Origin: Candidatus Peribacteria bacterium
GTDB taxonomy: Bacteria; Patescibacteria; JAEDAM01; Absconditabacterales; Absconditicoccaceae
Direction of reading: 5' to 3'
Length of the DNA stretch: 25,006 bases
NCBI GenBank assembly: GCA_031261265.1
Contig: JAISKI010000043.1
Coordinates: 1-25,006 of the forward strand
Shown here: positions 8,636 through 17,508 of the stretch, piece after piece
Layout: the number at the start of each line of letters is the position of its first letter
How positions within the stretch are numbered: position 1 is the stretch's first letter
The notes under the pieces: generated by a model
Told to the model about the DNA's origin: nothing
What the model saw: the letters and a program-made list of their open reading frames with translations, nothing else
Databases searched by the model: none
Translations under genes and position numbers: made by a program

Positions 8636-8986
8636 TTAGGTTTTGATATGTCTAATTTTGTATGTGTGATGTTCTAGGTCGTGGATAATGATATCAAACC
8701 GCTTATCGGCATACTGTTTTACGATATTGGAGATAATATTTTTAGTGATAGGATCATGTTTATCGCCAATATAAACAGGAATAAGTAGTCCATTAGTGGT
8801 TTTGTGAAACATAATAATTCTTTCCACTCCTGAATAATAGCCTTTATAGATAGTCGTATCAGGTAAAGGAGAACAGAGAGGAAGGCAGGAATGAAAATGA
8901 TGTTCCAATCGATTTTCGAGGTCATCAATTGTGATGTTATAATTCTCTGCTTGTTTGAGAAAAGTATTTCAGAAGATAATTTTCAT
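8636..8986 (-). CDS. Candidate toxin upstream of the antitoxin
   Basis: Reading a TGA as Gly6 (MKIIF[G]NTFLKQA) gives 116 residues from ATG 8984-8986 to the stop at 8636-8638. Under the standard code only the fragment from a TTG at 8908 would be seen. The start, a short strand followed by a helix containing Lys and Gln, is RelE/ParE-like. The middle (VERIIMFHKTTNGLLIPVYIGDK) and the His-rich C-terminus do not match a family I can name with certainty. The call rests mainly on its size and its place 71 bases upstream of a RelB-like antitoxin, a toxin-first order like higBA. An alternative is an unrelated small protein. Confidence 0.5.
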
Positions 8987-9084
8987 AATATAAGATGATA
9001 TAAATCTCCATTATCATAAAAAAATTATACAGGATTTCAAGAGATTATTCATTACATTTTTGACAGTATGATATAATTTATGGA

Positions 9085-9375
9085 AAATACACCTACGCGA
9101 AATATCAAATACAACACCAAACATTACACGTATCATCAATGTAGGGACAGGTCTTGCACCTGTCCGAATAACACCAAATCCACCGCCTACGCAAAACATC
9201 AAATACAACATCAAATTCACGTAGGGGCAGACCTGTTAACACCCCCCTGCTCACTTTCCCGCAGTACTGCGGGACTGTCCAGCCGATATATCGGCTGACA
9301 AAACTCCGAATAAGGGTTCGTTCGTTGAATATAGTTTTTCTCCCTGTCAGGGGAGAGGGAGGACGGAAGAGGGGT
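9085..9375. repeat. Cluster of palindromic and interspersed repeats
   Basis: This gene-free stretch contains two copies of a CCTACGC(G/A)(A/C)AA(T/C)ATCAAATACAAC module (9092 and 9186). It also holds the hairpin GGACAGGT/ACCTGTCC (9145-9165), the perfect palindromes CCCGCAGTACTGCGGG (9258-9273) and AGCCGATATATCGGCT (9281-9296), and a CTCCC/GGGGAG hairpin near 9340-9355. Apparent ORFs here follow the repeats and have no support. The stretch looks like two or three dispersed elements inserted side by side between the toxin gene and the membrane protein gene. Confidence 0.8.
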
Positions 9376-9436
9376 TGTTTCACCTATACAATCACACGAT
9401 GCAATGGTTCAAAATACGGATTTTTATCATCCTACA

Positions 9437-9470
9437 TATTAGGACAACGCAAACATTGTCCCTACAATCG
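9437..9470. repeat. Inverted copy of the GTAGGGACA hairpin repeat
   Basis: Read on the minus strand, GTAGGGACAATGTTTGCGTTGTCC repeats the hairpin module of 3401-3425, 6024-6048 and 9141-9165. The stem is GGACAA (9442-9447) with TTGTCC (9456-9461). It lies just downstream of the stop codon of the membrane protein gene. Confidence 0.65.
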
Positions 9471-9494
9471 AAAAAATAATATAAAATTTTAATT

Positions 9495-10214
9495 TTATTC
9501 TTTCGGTTTCTTCCCAAGAAGAGTGAGGATTTGTTCATATTCTGCTTTGCTTTCGATAGACATTTCTTGCCCTGTTTCATTAAGTCGTTCTCTGTAAGTT
9601 GGAATTTGGTTTGATTGAACTTTTTTGTGTTTTCTTAGTCATTCATTTTTTGTTTCAACTTCAAACAATTTTTCTTCTGTTCCATTCAACAGATGCTCCC
9701 TTACCTTTTCTCTATATTTTTCCTTCAACAATGTTTTTGCCTTTTCTTTTTCTTCTTCTACGAGTTCTTGCATAACTTCATCATACATTGAAGTATCTTT
9801 ATTTTGTTGTTTCTTCTTTTTCTTTTCATCATATTCATCGTCATCATTATTATCGCCATTTTCTTCTTCATTCCATTCTCTTTCATCTACTACTTCTATT
9901 TCTTCATATGTCCTGCCATTTTCTTTGTAAATATGCTTGATCCTTTTTTTGTTAGAAAGGCACATTATAATTGGCACAAGCCCGATTCAAAGAAAAAAAA
10001 ACAATGTCCATCGTGGACTTTTACCTAGTGTCTTTAAGCGGTGTCGAGCTACTATCCAAAACCAAATTAGAGATCCTTCCCATACTAATCAAAGCATAAC
10101 AAATCAAACCTCTCAGCCTGTTGAAAGTCAGACGGTTGATGAAATAACAATCGCGGCGATAATTCTTACAATTACTACACATAACAAATGTGTAAAAAAA
10201 GCCAATTTTGTCAT
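9495..10214 (-). CDS. Membrane protein with charged coiled-coil tail
   Basis: Six TGA codons are read as Gly to give 239 residues ending at a TAA (9495-9497). Three hydrophobic helices are visible: LAFFTHLLCVVIVRIIAAIV near the start, VMLGLVWEGSLIWFWIV, and WTLFFFLGIGLVPIIMCL. The remaining residues are an extremely charged Glu/Lys/Asp tail, including a run of Asp and Lys, likely cytoplasmic and coiled-coil. The ATG at 10212-10214 was chosen because it begins the first helix and is 6 bases downstream of a -10 box. Under the standard code this gene shatters into short fragments, and a Ser/Phe-rich ORF on the other strand looks deceptively longer. Function unknown. Confidence 0.75.
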
Positions 10215-10220
10215 AACCTT

Positions 10221-10248
10221 AACATATTTACAGAATAAAAAAAGGCAA
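10221..10248 (-). promoter_or_regulatory. Promoter of the charged-tail membrane protein
   Basis: On the minus strand TTGCCT (10243-10248), a 16-base spacer and TATGTT (10221-10226) end 6 bases before the ATG. The geometry fits a leaderless transcript. Confidence 0.5.
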
Positions 10249-10370
10249 CTTACGAATGATCGAGTCGCCAAACCACTATACAAAAGCATCTTATGAAAGA
10301 CAAATTTGCAGATCAATCGCAAATTGCCTTACTTTTTCATAAGAAAATAGTGATTTGGCACTTGTAATAT

Positions 10371-11426
10371 ATGAAATTAGTATGTAAAAATCAAGAGAAA
10401 TGCAATTTTTGCATAAAGAACTCTGCAACTACATTGATTTATAGGGAAGATTTTATATACTATTATAGCTTTAGTAAACTTATTTTATTTCTGTTAAAGA
10501 ATATGATGAACTCGTATAAAATCCAAACAAAAGCAAAGAGTTTGGCTAGTCTTAGCCCGATGTTAATTGATAGTAAAACAGAACCATATATCAATATAGA
10601 TGGATATATTATCAAAAATTGGAATGACACTCTTTCTCCTTTCCAAAACCTTTGGATTGAAAAGGAAATAAAATGAGAAAATTGGGGAAAAGCATACCAT
10701 ACATTCGTAGTTGGGCTTTATCCGATAATCAACAGACTATCTTTTGTCAGTCAATGTGAAATAGACTTTTTCAAACAACCTTTTCTTATAGAAAAAATAG
10801 GAGATAATGACTGAGTTTTTTATGTTTTTTTGGTTAATAATAAAGAAGAATGAGGTTTATTATTACAGAAAGAAGAACTTGAAGATTATAATAAACTAAA
10901 AACATTGAACAATTACTTTTTTGAGTATATGCTTTCCTATACTGTTGCCGACAATAGATTTTTGAAAATATTTGCATTATGTGGAGCTGTGGACTCTTTC
11001 TCAACAGGAAAAACTAGGAAGAGTATAAGAAAAGATATACTATGAAAAAAATTAGCAGATAAATTATTTCAGCAAGAAATATGAATTAGACACAAATTAC
11101 TACACGGTGATTTTACTCTTGTTGACAGTAAAATTTGAAACTTAGAAGAACAAGTTTATGAAAAAATTCTCGCCTATCTCAATAGAACCTATAAGGTAAA
11201 TTTGGGATACTCAATGTGTTTGGCAAATAGCTGACTGGATAATAAGAAAAAATATATTCCTAGAAATTTTAATTGATATTTAAAAGGTTGATGAATGTTT
11301 CTGAAAAAAAGAAATACAAATCTTCCTGCAAATTTAAAAGATATACCTGACGATTGGGAGAAATATATTTTCTATGATAAAGAGTGTCAATTTGATTTAA
11401 TAAAAGAAGATATGAAATGATACTAA
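10371..11426 (+). CDS. HEPN-like protein rich in recoded TGA codons
   Basis: Eleven TGA codons must be read as Gly to obtain this 351-residue protein, which ends at TAA 11424-11426. The N-terminus has a small Cys cluster (Cys5, Cys11, Cys14) that could bind zinc. The C-terminal half contains [G]IRHKLLHGD with Arg240-x4-His245. This is the R-x4-6-H signature of HEPN ribonuclease domains, in a setting like the Apea-type HEPN group, and is flanked by long helices. Such domains occur in RNA-cleaving toxins and anti-phage systems, so I infer a possible RNase or defence role. It is convergent with the DUF2806-like gene. The start at ATG 10371 is uncertain, as a TAATAT sits directly before it. Confidence 0.65.
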
Positions 11427-11434
11427 AAAAATCC

Positions 11435-11512
11435 TTTTTGTAGTCCAAATAACACCAAATACGCCCACGAGAAACATCAAATATAACATCAAATTCACGT
11501 ATCATCAACTCT
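11435..11512. repeat. Partial copy of the AACACCAAATACGCC repeat
   Basis: AATAACACCAAATACGCCCACG, AAACATCAAATATAACATC and AAATTCACGTATCATCAA match modules found at 9085-9225, but the hairpin half is missing except for a GTAGTCC remnant. It fills the convergent gap between the HEPN-like and DUF2806-like genes. Confidence 0.65.
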
Positions 11513-11525
11513 GGTCCTCTTATTC

Positions 11526-12380
11526 TTAGTTTTGGAGTGGTTTAACCTTTTCTTCTATTTCAGGCAACAAATCGGTATTATCATAAGTAAATGTTCAATC
11601 ACTATTGACTTGTTGTATTTTATGAAGTGTTGTAATTATACTTCGATTTTCTTTTCTAATAATTTTACCAGCTTCATATAAAAATGAATCATCTACTGTA
11701 TCGTTTGCAATTTGAAAGAGTTGTCTTCCAAAAGTTGTTAATGCATAAGCTTTCAGCGACATCTTATTATGATTTTTATTTTTTAATAACAGTAATTGTG
11801 TTTTAGTACTAAGAATTTCTCACTCTGTAGATATGTCTAGAGATAGTACTAATGAGATATCGAGAACAATTAGACCATATTCCTCTAGCTTCATTAGATC
11901 ACTATATTTTATTTTATATTGTTCTAATAATTTTTCATTATTAAGCAAAAATACCACTTCATTACTTTCAATTATTAAAAAGCGAGTTAAGTTCAAAAAA
12001 ATCTCTGCATCATTTTTATTCATTACTTTAAGGATTTCTAGTGTTTTAAGTGAAAATGAATTAGGATTTTCACTTTCTCCTGATAAAATTTTCGCCCACA
12101 ACATTTGTAAATCTTCATCTTCCTCTAATGATGCATCATTCATAAATTCTACCAAAAATTTTGAAGGTATCTTATTTAATGAAACATTATGTTTTTCTGA
12201 AAATTTACGTGATTTTTCAATAATCTTAGCAGCATTTTTTCGTCTCCAAAATGCTATTTGATCTCAAATAAGACCTAAAAGAGGATTCTCAGAAATTTTT
12301 GATAAAAACTTTAAATCATCTTTATTAAGTTCAAGTTTTGGTCATTTTACTGACATTTCTCCAGTAGATATTTCTGCCAT
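11526..12380 (-). CDS. DUF2806/Abi-alpha-like protein
   Basis: Four TGA codons are read as Gly to give 284 residues from ATG 12378-12380 to TAA 11526-11528. The N-terminal half (NPLLGLI[G]DQIAFWRRKN, then EFMNDASLEEDEDLQMLWAK) resembles the Abi-alpha/DUF4393 group. The following ILSGESENPNSFSLKTLEIL is the hallmark block of DUF2806. Some members of these families are linked to abortive infection, but the biochemical role is unknown. No signal peptide or membrane helix is seen. It lies upstream of and convergent to a HEPN-like gene, and 65 bases downstream of dnaK with a terminator between. The neighbourhood suggests, without proving, a defence function. Confidence 0.75.
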
Positions 12381-12400
12381 TTTTATAACAATCAAAATCT

Positions 12401-12436
12401 AAAAACAAAACAGCCCCTACATCTCTGCAAGGGCTG
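12401..12436 (-). terminator. Rho-independent terminator of dnaK
   Basis: On the minus strand CAGCCC (12431-12436) pairs with GGGCTG (12411-12416), with one extra wobble pair, followed by TTTTGTTTTT (12401-12410). It starts 9 bases after the dnaK stop. Confidence 0.85.
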
Positions 12437-12445
12437 AAACACACA

Positions 12446-14332
12446 CTAAGCATCAATCACTTCACCTTCCACGGGACCTTGCCCAGCCTTCACAATATCC
12501 TCAGGATTAAACCCACCCTCAGGCTGAGCCGTCTGAGCATACTTCTTAAACAAAGGCTCACTTTCTTTCTGCAATCTATCTGTTTCATTCTTCACTTCTT
12601 CCACACTCGCATCTTCTTTATCCTTCATCGCCTTCCCATCGGCAACTAACTTATTCAACAACTCTTTATCAGCTTCTTCTATCTTCTCCTTGAATTCCTG
12701 ACCCAACCCCTCAATCGCATAAATCAGCGTTTCAAGTCAGTTTTTTGCTTCTATTACTTCTTTTCTCTTCTTGTCTTCCTCAGCGAATTTCTCTGCATCA
12801 GCCTTAGCGGAAGCAATCTCTTCATCGGAAATATTGGTTGAACCCTGAATTTGCACAGATTGCTGTTTTCCCGTGGATTTCTCCTGAGCCGTCACATTCA
12901 AGATACCATTCGCATCGATATCAAACGTCACCTCAATTTGTGGTTGTCCTCTTCTCATCGGTGGGATTCCTTCGAGATTGAACATTCCGAGCGACTTATT
13001 ATCACGAGCAAATTGCCTTTCTCCCTGCGTCACGTGCACCGTCACGGCAGTTTGATTATCAGAAGCGGTCGTGTAAATATTAGATTTCTTCGCAGGAATT
13101 GTGGTATTACGAGGAATCATTACGTGAGCGATACCTCCTTCCACCTCAACCGCCAACGAAAGTGGCGTCACATCGAGCAACAGAATATCTTTTACATCTC
13201 CCTGAATAATTCCCGCCTGAATTGCTGCACCTTGTGCGACAGATTCATCAGGATTTACGGTAGCTTTCGGGTCTTTTCCGAGGACTTCCTTCACGATAGC
13301 TGGCACCTGAGGCATTCTCGTAGAACCTCCCACCAAGATAATCTCGTGAATATCGCTGGATTTGAGCATACTATCTTTTAAAGCCTTCTGCACGGGCTCT
13401 TTACAACGTTTAAATAAATCTGAACAAAGAGATTCAAATTTGGCTCTGGTAAGCACGACCTCCAAGTTTTTCGGAGTTCCGTCTGCCCCTTGGGTGATGA
13501 ATGGAATAGAAATATCTACTCTATCCATCGTGGAAAGCTGCTTTTTAGCTTTTTCTGCTTCATCTTTAATTCTCTGCATCGCCATAGCGTTATCGTGCAG
13601 GTCAATGCCCTCTTTGGACTTGAACTCATCAATGAGGTAATCCATTACTCTCTGGTCCCAGTCTGCACCTCCAAGCTGTGTATCTCCAGAAGTAGAAAGC
13701 ACTTGAAAAGTCCCCTCAGACGAGATTTCCAGCAAGGTCACATCGAAAGTTCCACCTCCCAGGTCAAATACCACAATCGTTTCATTCTTCTCTTTACCTT
13801 CACCGTAGGCGAGAGCTGCCGCAGTCGGTTCATTGATAATTCTCTCCACCTTCAAACCTGCGATTTCTCCTGCTGCTTTGGTAGCATTTCTCTGACTATC
13901 GTTAAAATAAGCAGGCACGGTAATTACCGCTTGCGTGATTTTCTCCCCCAAATATTTTTCAGCATCGTCTTTGAGTTTTCCCAAGATGAACGCTGAAATC
14001 TGTTCAGGTTTATATTCTTTTTTGTCTACTACGATAAGCACTCCACCGTCTTTTCCTTCTTTGGTTTCATACGGCATCTTTTTCAAATCATCTTTCACCT
14101 CGCTGTATTTGCGACCAATTCGTCTTTTCACTTCGTAGATGACATTTTTTGGCTCTAAAATAGCCTTTCTCTTTGCGAGGTCCCCGACCAAAAGTTCGTC
14201 TCCTTTGATATAGACGATAGAAGGGGTCGTTCTGTTTCCTTCCGCGTTTGCGATTACTTCGGATTTATCTCCGATAAGACAGGATACACACGAATTTGTG
14301 GTTCCCAAGTCGATTCCAATTACTTTTGCCAT
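12446..14332 (-). CDS. dnaK: Chaperone protein DnaK (Hsp70)
   Basis: DnaK is an ATP-dependent chaperone that binds unfolded hydrophobic segments with help from DnaJ and GrpE. The 628-residue product has the full domain order. The nucleotide-binding domain spans about 1-375, with [12 protein letters not shown] near the start, [22 protein letters not shown] and [10 protein letters not shown]. The conserved linker is [12 protein letters not shown], followed by the substrate-binding domain and a helical lid. A TGA at 12737-12739 encodes Gly532 at the start of the lid (EAKN[G][10 protein letters not shown]) and joins what would otherwise look like a truncated chaperone and a separate small ORF. 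The tail ends GEVIDA, close to the usual acidic EEVxD end. No dnaJ, grpE or CIRCE operator is visible nearby. Confidence 0.98.
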
Positions 14333-14395
14333 TTGTTATATAATTAAAGAATAAAAGACTGAATTTTGATGATGTTAGATTTTTTTAATTTAGGC

Positions 14396-14424
14396 TTGAC
14401 TTATTATTATTGATTCCATATACT
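14396..14424 (+). promoter_or_regulatory. Strong sigma-70-type promoter for a possible RNA gene
   Basis: TTGACT (14396-14401), a 17-base spacer and TATACT (14419-14424) form the best consensus promoter in the window. No plausible protein-coding start follows within 400 bases on this strand. Confidence 0.7.
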
Positions 14425-14430
14425 GCTTAT

Positions 14431-14628
14431 CAGCAATCTAGCAAAGCTTGTCGGTATTAGACAAGAAAACAGCAGATTGATAGATACAGGAATTAGTAGC
14501 GACAAGCGAAGCCAGTATCGTCCGAATGTTCCGGCGGGTTGGTTTGGTAGCAACCATTCCCACAAAAAAGCGTATTTGCCTACAACTTTCGGTAGGGGGA
14601 TTGGAATTTATTCCTTTCCTCCTTTTTT
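14431..14628 (+). ncRNA. Candidate structured noncoding RNA, about 200 nt
   Basis: A strong promoter precedes this stretch and a T-run ends it. In between lie nested stems CAATCT/AGATTG (14434-14439 with 14474-14479) enclosing CTTGTC/GACAAG (14447-14452 with 14460-14465). Further hairpins are GGTTG/CAACC (14537-14541 with 14551-14555) and CCTAC/GTAGG (14579-14583 with 14592-14596). The terminator-like GGAA/TTCC hairpin at 14603-14614 is followed by CCTCC and six T. GC content is higher than in flanking intergenic DNA. The length would fit 6S RNA or a small housekeeping RNA. I do not recognise conserved sequences of tmRNA, RNase P or SRP RNA. A 60-codon ORF inside has no support. Confidence 0.45.
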
Positions 14629-14778
14629 GATTGTATCACTAAAATTCAACAGGTGCTAGTTTACAGATTTTTTTTCTAATTGCAAGTTTTTTTATCACTT
14701 TTTTCATTTTGGTGCTATCAAAAATTTGCAAAAAAACACCCTAAACAGAAAAGTCAATTACAAAAAGTAGATAAAAAG

Positions 14779-14806
14779 TTGCAAAAATCAGATTTTTATA
14801 TAATAT
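14779..14806 (+). promoter_or_regulatory. Promoter of the Val/Gly-rich protein gene
   Basis: TTGCAA (14779-14784), a 16-base spacer and TAATAT (14801-14806), overlapping TATAAT at 14799-14804, stand about 33 bases before the ATG at 14840. Confidence 0.6.
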
Positions 14807-14839
14807 TAAATCAAGGTTTTATTACTTTATCGTATCACA

Positions 14840-15781
14840 ATGACCGATCAAACACAAACACAAGATCAAAATCAAGCTGTACAGCAGGTTTCTGCACAAC
14901 CCATACAGCAACCTATCGCCGAACCTATGCCACCCATAGCTCAGCCAGCACAGCCCGTAGCTCAAACCACTACCCCTCCACCAGCTCCCGCAGCTGAAGA
15001 AGGATTCTTCGGTAAAGTAAAAGGATTTTTCTCTAAGTTTGGTGCTGTAGCTGACGTTGCAGGAAAAACACTCCAAACAGGAGCAAACGTATTAGGAGGA
15101 GTCGCTCAGACTGCCGTAAACATAGGGACTTCCACTGCTCAAGGAGTAGGAGGTGCTATACAAAATAATCAAGGAGGGGATATTCTCCAAAATACTATGG
15201 GTGCCATCACTGATGTTGCGAAAACCACGGTAAACGCAGGGACACAAGTAGTAGGAGGAGTCGTAGACGCAGGAAAACAAACTGCAGTAGGAGTAGTTGA
15301 AGTAGGAAAAGACACCATGAATACCGTCGCATCTGAAATTCCTGTAGGAGGTAGCGTTTTCCAAGGAATTGCTGATACCGTTGGAAATGTTGCCGATAAA
15401 GCAGTAAACATTACAGAAGGAGTCGCTGATCAAGCAGTAAATCTAGGAACAGGAGCTGTAAGCTCTGTACAAAACTTTGGAGAATCTACTATTAATAAGG
15501 TAAGTAATACCGTAGAATCTGCTACTTCAGCAGTAGGAGCCAGTATTGCGGACTCAAAAATTGGACAAATCTGATCCAATGTAATCAATCAAGCTACAAA
15601 TTTAGTACAAGATATAGCAAAACCCGAAGAAAGCGTAGCAGAAGGGGCAATCCAACAACCTGTATATGTACCCACTTCTGAAACAACTCCCCTGCCAGAA
15701 ACACCAGCTCCAGAAGCAATTGTTCCAGAAGTTCCAGCCCCAGAAGCTGTTGCCCCTGTAGAACAGGCTCCAATCGCATAA
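14840..15781 (+). CDS. Val/Gly/Ala-rich repetitive protein with Pro-rich ends
   Basis: The 313-residue protein has three parts. A Gln/Pro-rich N-terminal 50 residues is followed by an amphipathic segment GFFGKVKGFFSKFG. A long body then repeats hydrophobic-Gly units such as TVNAGTQVVGGVVDAGK and TVGNVADKAVNITEGVAD with a period near 11 residues. A Pro/Glu/Ala-rich tail ends the protein. The period suggests long amphipathic helices that lie on a membrane or lipid surface, as in LEA- or apolipoprotein-like proteins. There is no signal peptide. One TGA (15572-15574) encodes Gly. A terminator follows, so it is transcribed separately from the next gene. The role is unknown and may be membrane or storage-granule binding. 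Confidence 0.8.
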
Positions 15782-15806
15782 AGAGAACCTTCTTATCAAC
15801 CTTTTT

Positions 15807-15837
15807 ACACTCCCCTCTTCGGGGGGTGTTTTTTGTT
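15807..15837 (+). terminator. Rho-independent terminator
   Basis: ACACTCCCC (15807-15815) pairs with GGGGGGTGT (15821-15829) around TCTTC, followed by a T-rich run. It ends the transcript of the preceding gene and overlaps the next promoter's -35 box. Confidence 0.9.
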
Positions 15838-15864
15838 TGAAATTCACTTGCGAGTTTATATACT
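15837..15864 (+). promoter_or_regulatory. Promoter of the exported-protein operon
   Basis: TTGAAA (15837-15842), a 16-base spacer and TATACT (15859-15864) lie 24 bases before the ATG at 15889. Confidence 0.65.
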
Positions 15865-15888
15865 GAAAGTGTTTATTTTCTTTCTCCA

Positions 15889-17481
15889 ATGAAAAAGAAG
15901 CTTTGTAGCATCATTCTCGCTTTGATACTGCTGATACAGCCAGCTTTTTCTCTTGCTCAAACTTCTCAGCCACCAGACACTCAATCAGACGTATGTGGTG
16001 CACCAGGAGAGACCATGCTCCTCTACCAAAAATTTCAGAGAGACATCTCATCAGCATTGCTAGGAGGAGTATTAGGAGAAAAAATATTTCAAACAGAATT
16101 CAGTGTCAGAGGACTCTTTACCTCAGAAACGCTTCGCCTCCCGACCACAGGAAATAACGCATTAGATACGGTCATCTCCACCCTACGAAATAATTCTAGA
16201 AGACTGGGGAGTGCAACCGTCACCACCACCGTACTTCTTGCACTCGCGGGTGCATCTGTCGTCTCTTCTAATTTGGAAGGATTCGCGATCCTCTTTCAGA
16301 ATAGAGCGATCGTCAGAGATTGGAGAAGTTTACTACAGATAGAAACCAGAATTTCACAAATTGCCTATTCACTGGGAAAGCGTGCAAATCTTATCGGAAC
16401 GCTTAATGAAGATGGCGGTGCATTACAAGCCATTGTGCAACAATACGTCAACGAAGGACTCTTTACGGGGGAGGTACGCACAGACAAAACCACCTACTCA
16501 GCAATTTTGACTAGTTTAACCAGAATGAATGCAGGGATGAAAATGTTTCTCTCCTTCAGAAATACCAGCTTTTTAAGCAATTTTGGTACCTTTTATGGAG
16601 CGAAATTCAATCCCGAAGCCCTAGCAAATCTCAAAAAAGAATACACAGGAGCACGATGACCTATGGACTGTAGTGTCATGAGTAAAAGAATCTGATCCCG
16701 CCTAAAGAATGCTACCAGTATGGTGGGGAATGGTGCAAAGGAAGCTGGGAAGACCATCGCAGACGCGTCTGTGAGATTATTTAAAGCACTTTTCAAAGGT
16801 TCCTCTCTAAAAGAAGGAGTAAAAAGAGAAGGAATCGCCGAAAAATATTTTGATAAGTATGAACTCCAACAACTCAGAACCATCTACGGACTCGATACCT
16901 CCAAAATGACCGAAACGACTGCAAAAGGACGAAGAAGAATTATTACACCCACCACCTCCACAAAAAGAGCAATGAACGACATAGCAAAGAAAACCGTATC
17001 TCTCGTAGAAAGTAGTGTAAAGAGTAGTGTAAATGGAGTAGTAGCAGTAATAAATACCTCCAAAGAATATATAGAGAATCTTCATTCCCGAGAATGGAAT
17101 CCAAAATATCGAGCCAAGGGGAAACCAGCTACGGATGAAGCAACTTTTGCAAATCTCCATTTCACAGAATCAGAAAAAAGACAAATAATAGCTAAATTGG
17201 GGGGCTCCTACAATGAAAATTTCAATGAAGGATTGCATCTCGCCTTTACAGACTCGGTAAATGAAGCAGAAAAGCTTTTTAATAGGATGACTACAGACTT
17301 TATTATAGCAGAAAACACTAGCCAAACCTCACAATTTTCTAGCATTGTACAGCAGATTGAAGCCCTAGAAACAGTCATAAAGGATGGTACTGACAATATC
17401 CCCCCTCTTCTCAAAATCTTGGGAGATATCTGTGAATATCAATGTGAAAACAAAGGTACTAAAGGATGTAGACCAGGATAA
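15889..17481 (+). CDS. Exported protein with signal peptide, unknown
   Basis: The product has 530 residues. MKKKLCSIILALILLIQPAF and the following SLAQ form a clear signal peptide with a likely cut after SLA. A second hydrophobic stretch near residues 105-125 (TVTTTVLLALAGASVVSSNL) may cross or touch the membrane. The rest is helical and basic, and ends with a Cys-containing tail (DICEYQCENKGTKGC). Two TGA codons encode Gly (16657-16659 and 16693-16695), so the gene would be split in two under the standard code. It begins a run of three exported proteins spaced 27 bases apart or overlapping, which are probably co-transcribed. No family is recognised. Confidence 0.8.
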
Positions 17482-17508
17482 TATTATTCTTTTACTTGAT
17501 AAGAAAAA

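Noticed and set aside
9080..9383. ORFs on both strands in the repeat cluster
   Set aside because: Their sequence consists of palindromic repeats, with no start signals or protein-like composition.
9625..9930. Ser/Phe-rich plus-strand ORF
   Set aside because: It is the antisense shadow of the charged Glu/Lys tail of the minus-strand membrane protein.
12851..13996. Plus-strand ORFs within dnaK
   Set aside because: They are antisense to a certain dnaK coding region and show no domain of their own.
14477..14659. 60-codon ORF after the strong promoter
   Set aside because: It starts inside a stem of the candidate RNA and has no coding character; the hairpins and terminator-like end favour a noncoding RNA.
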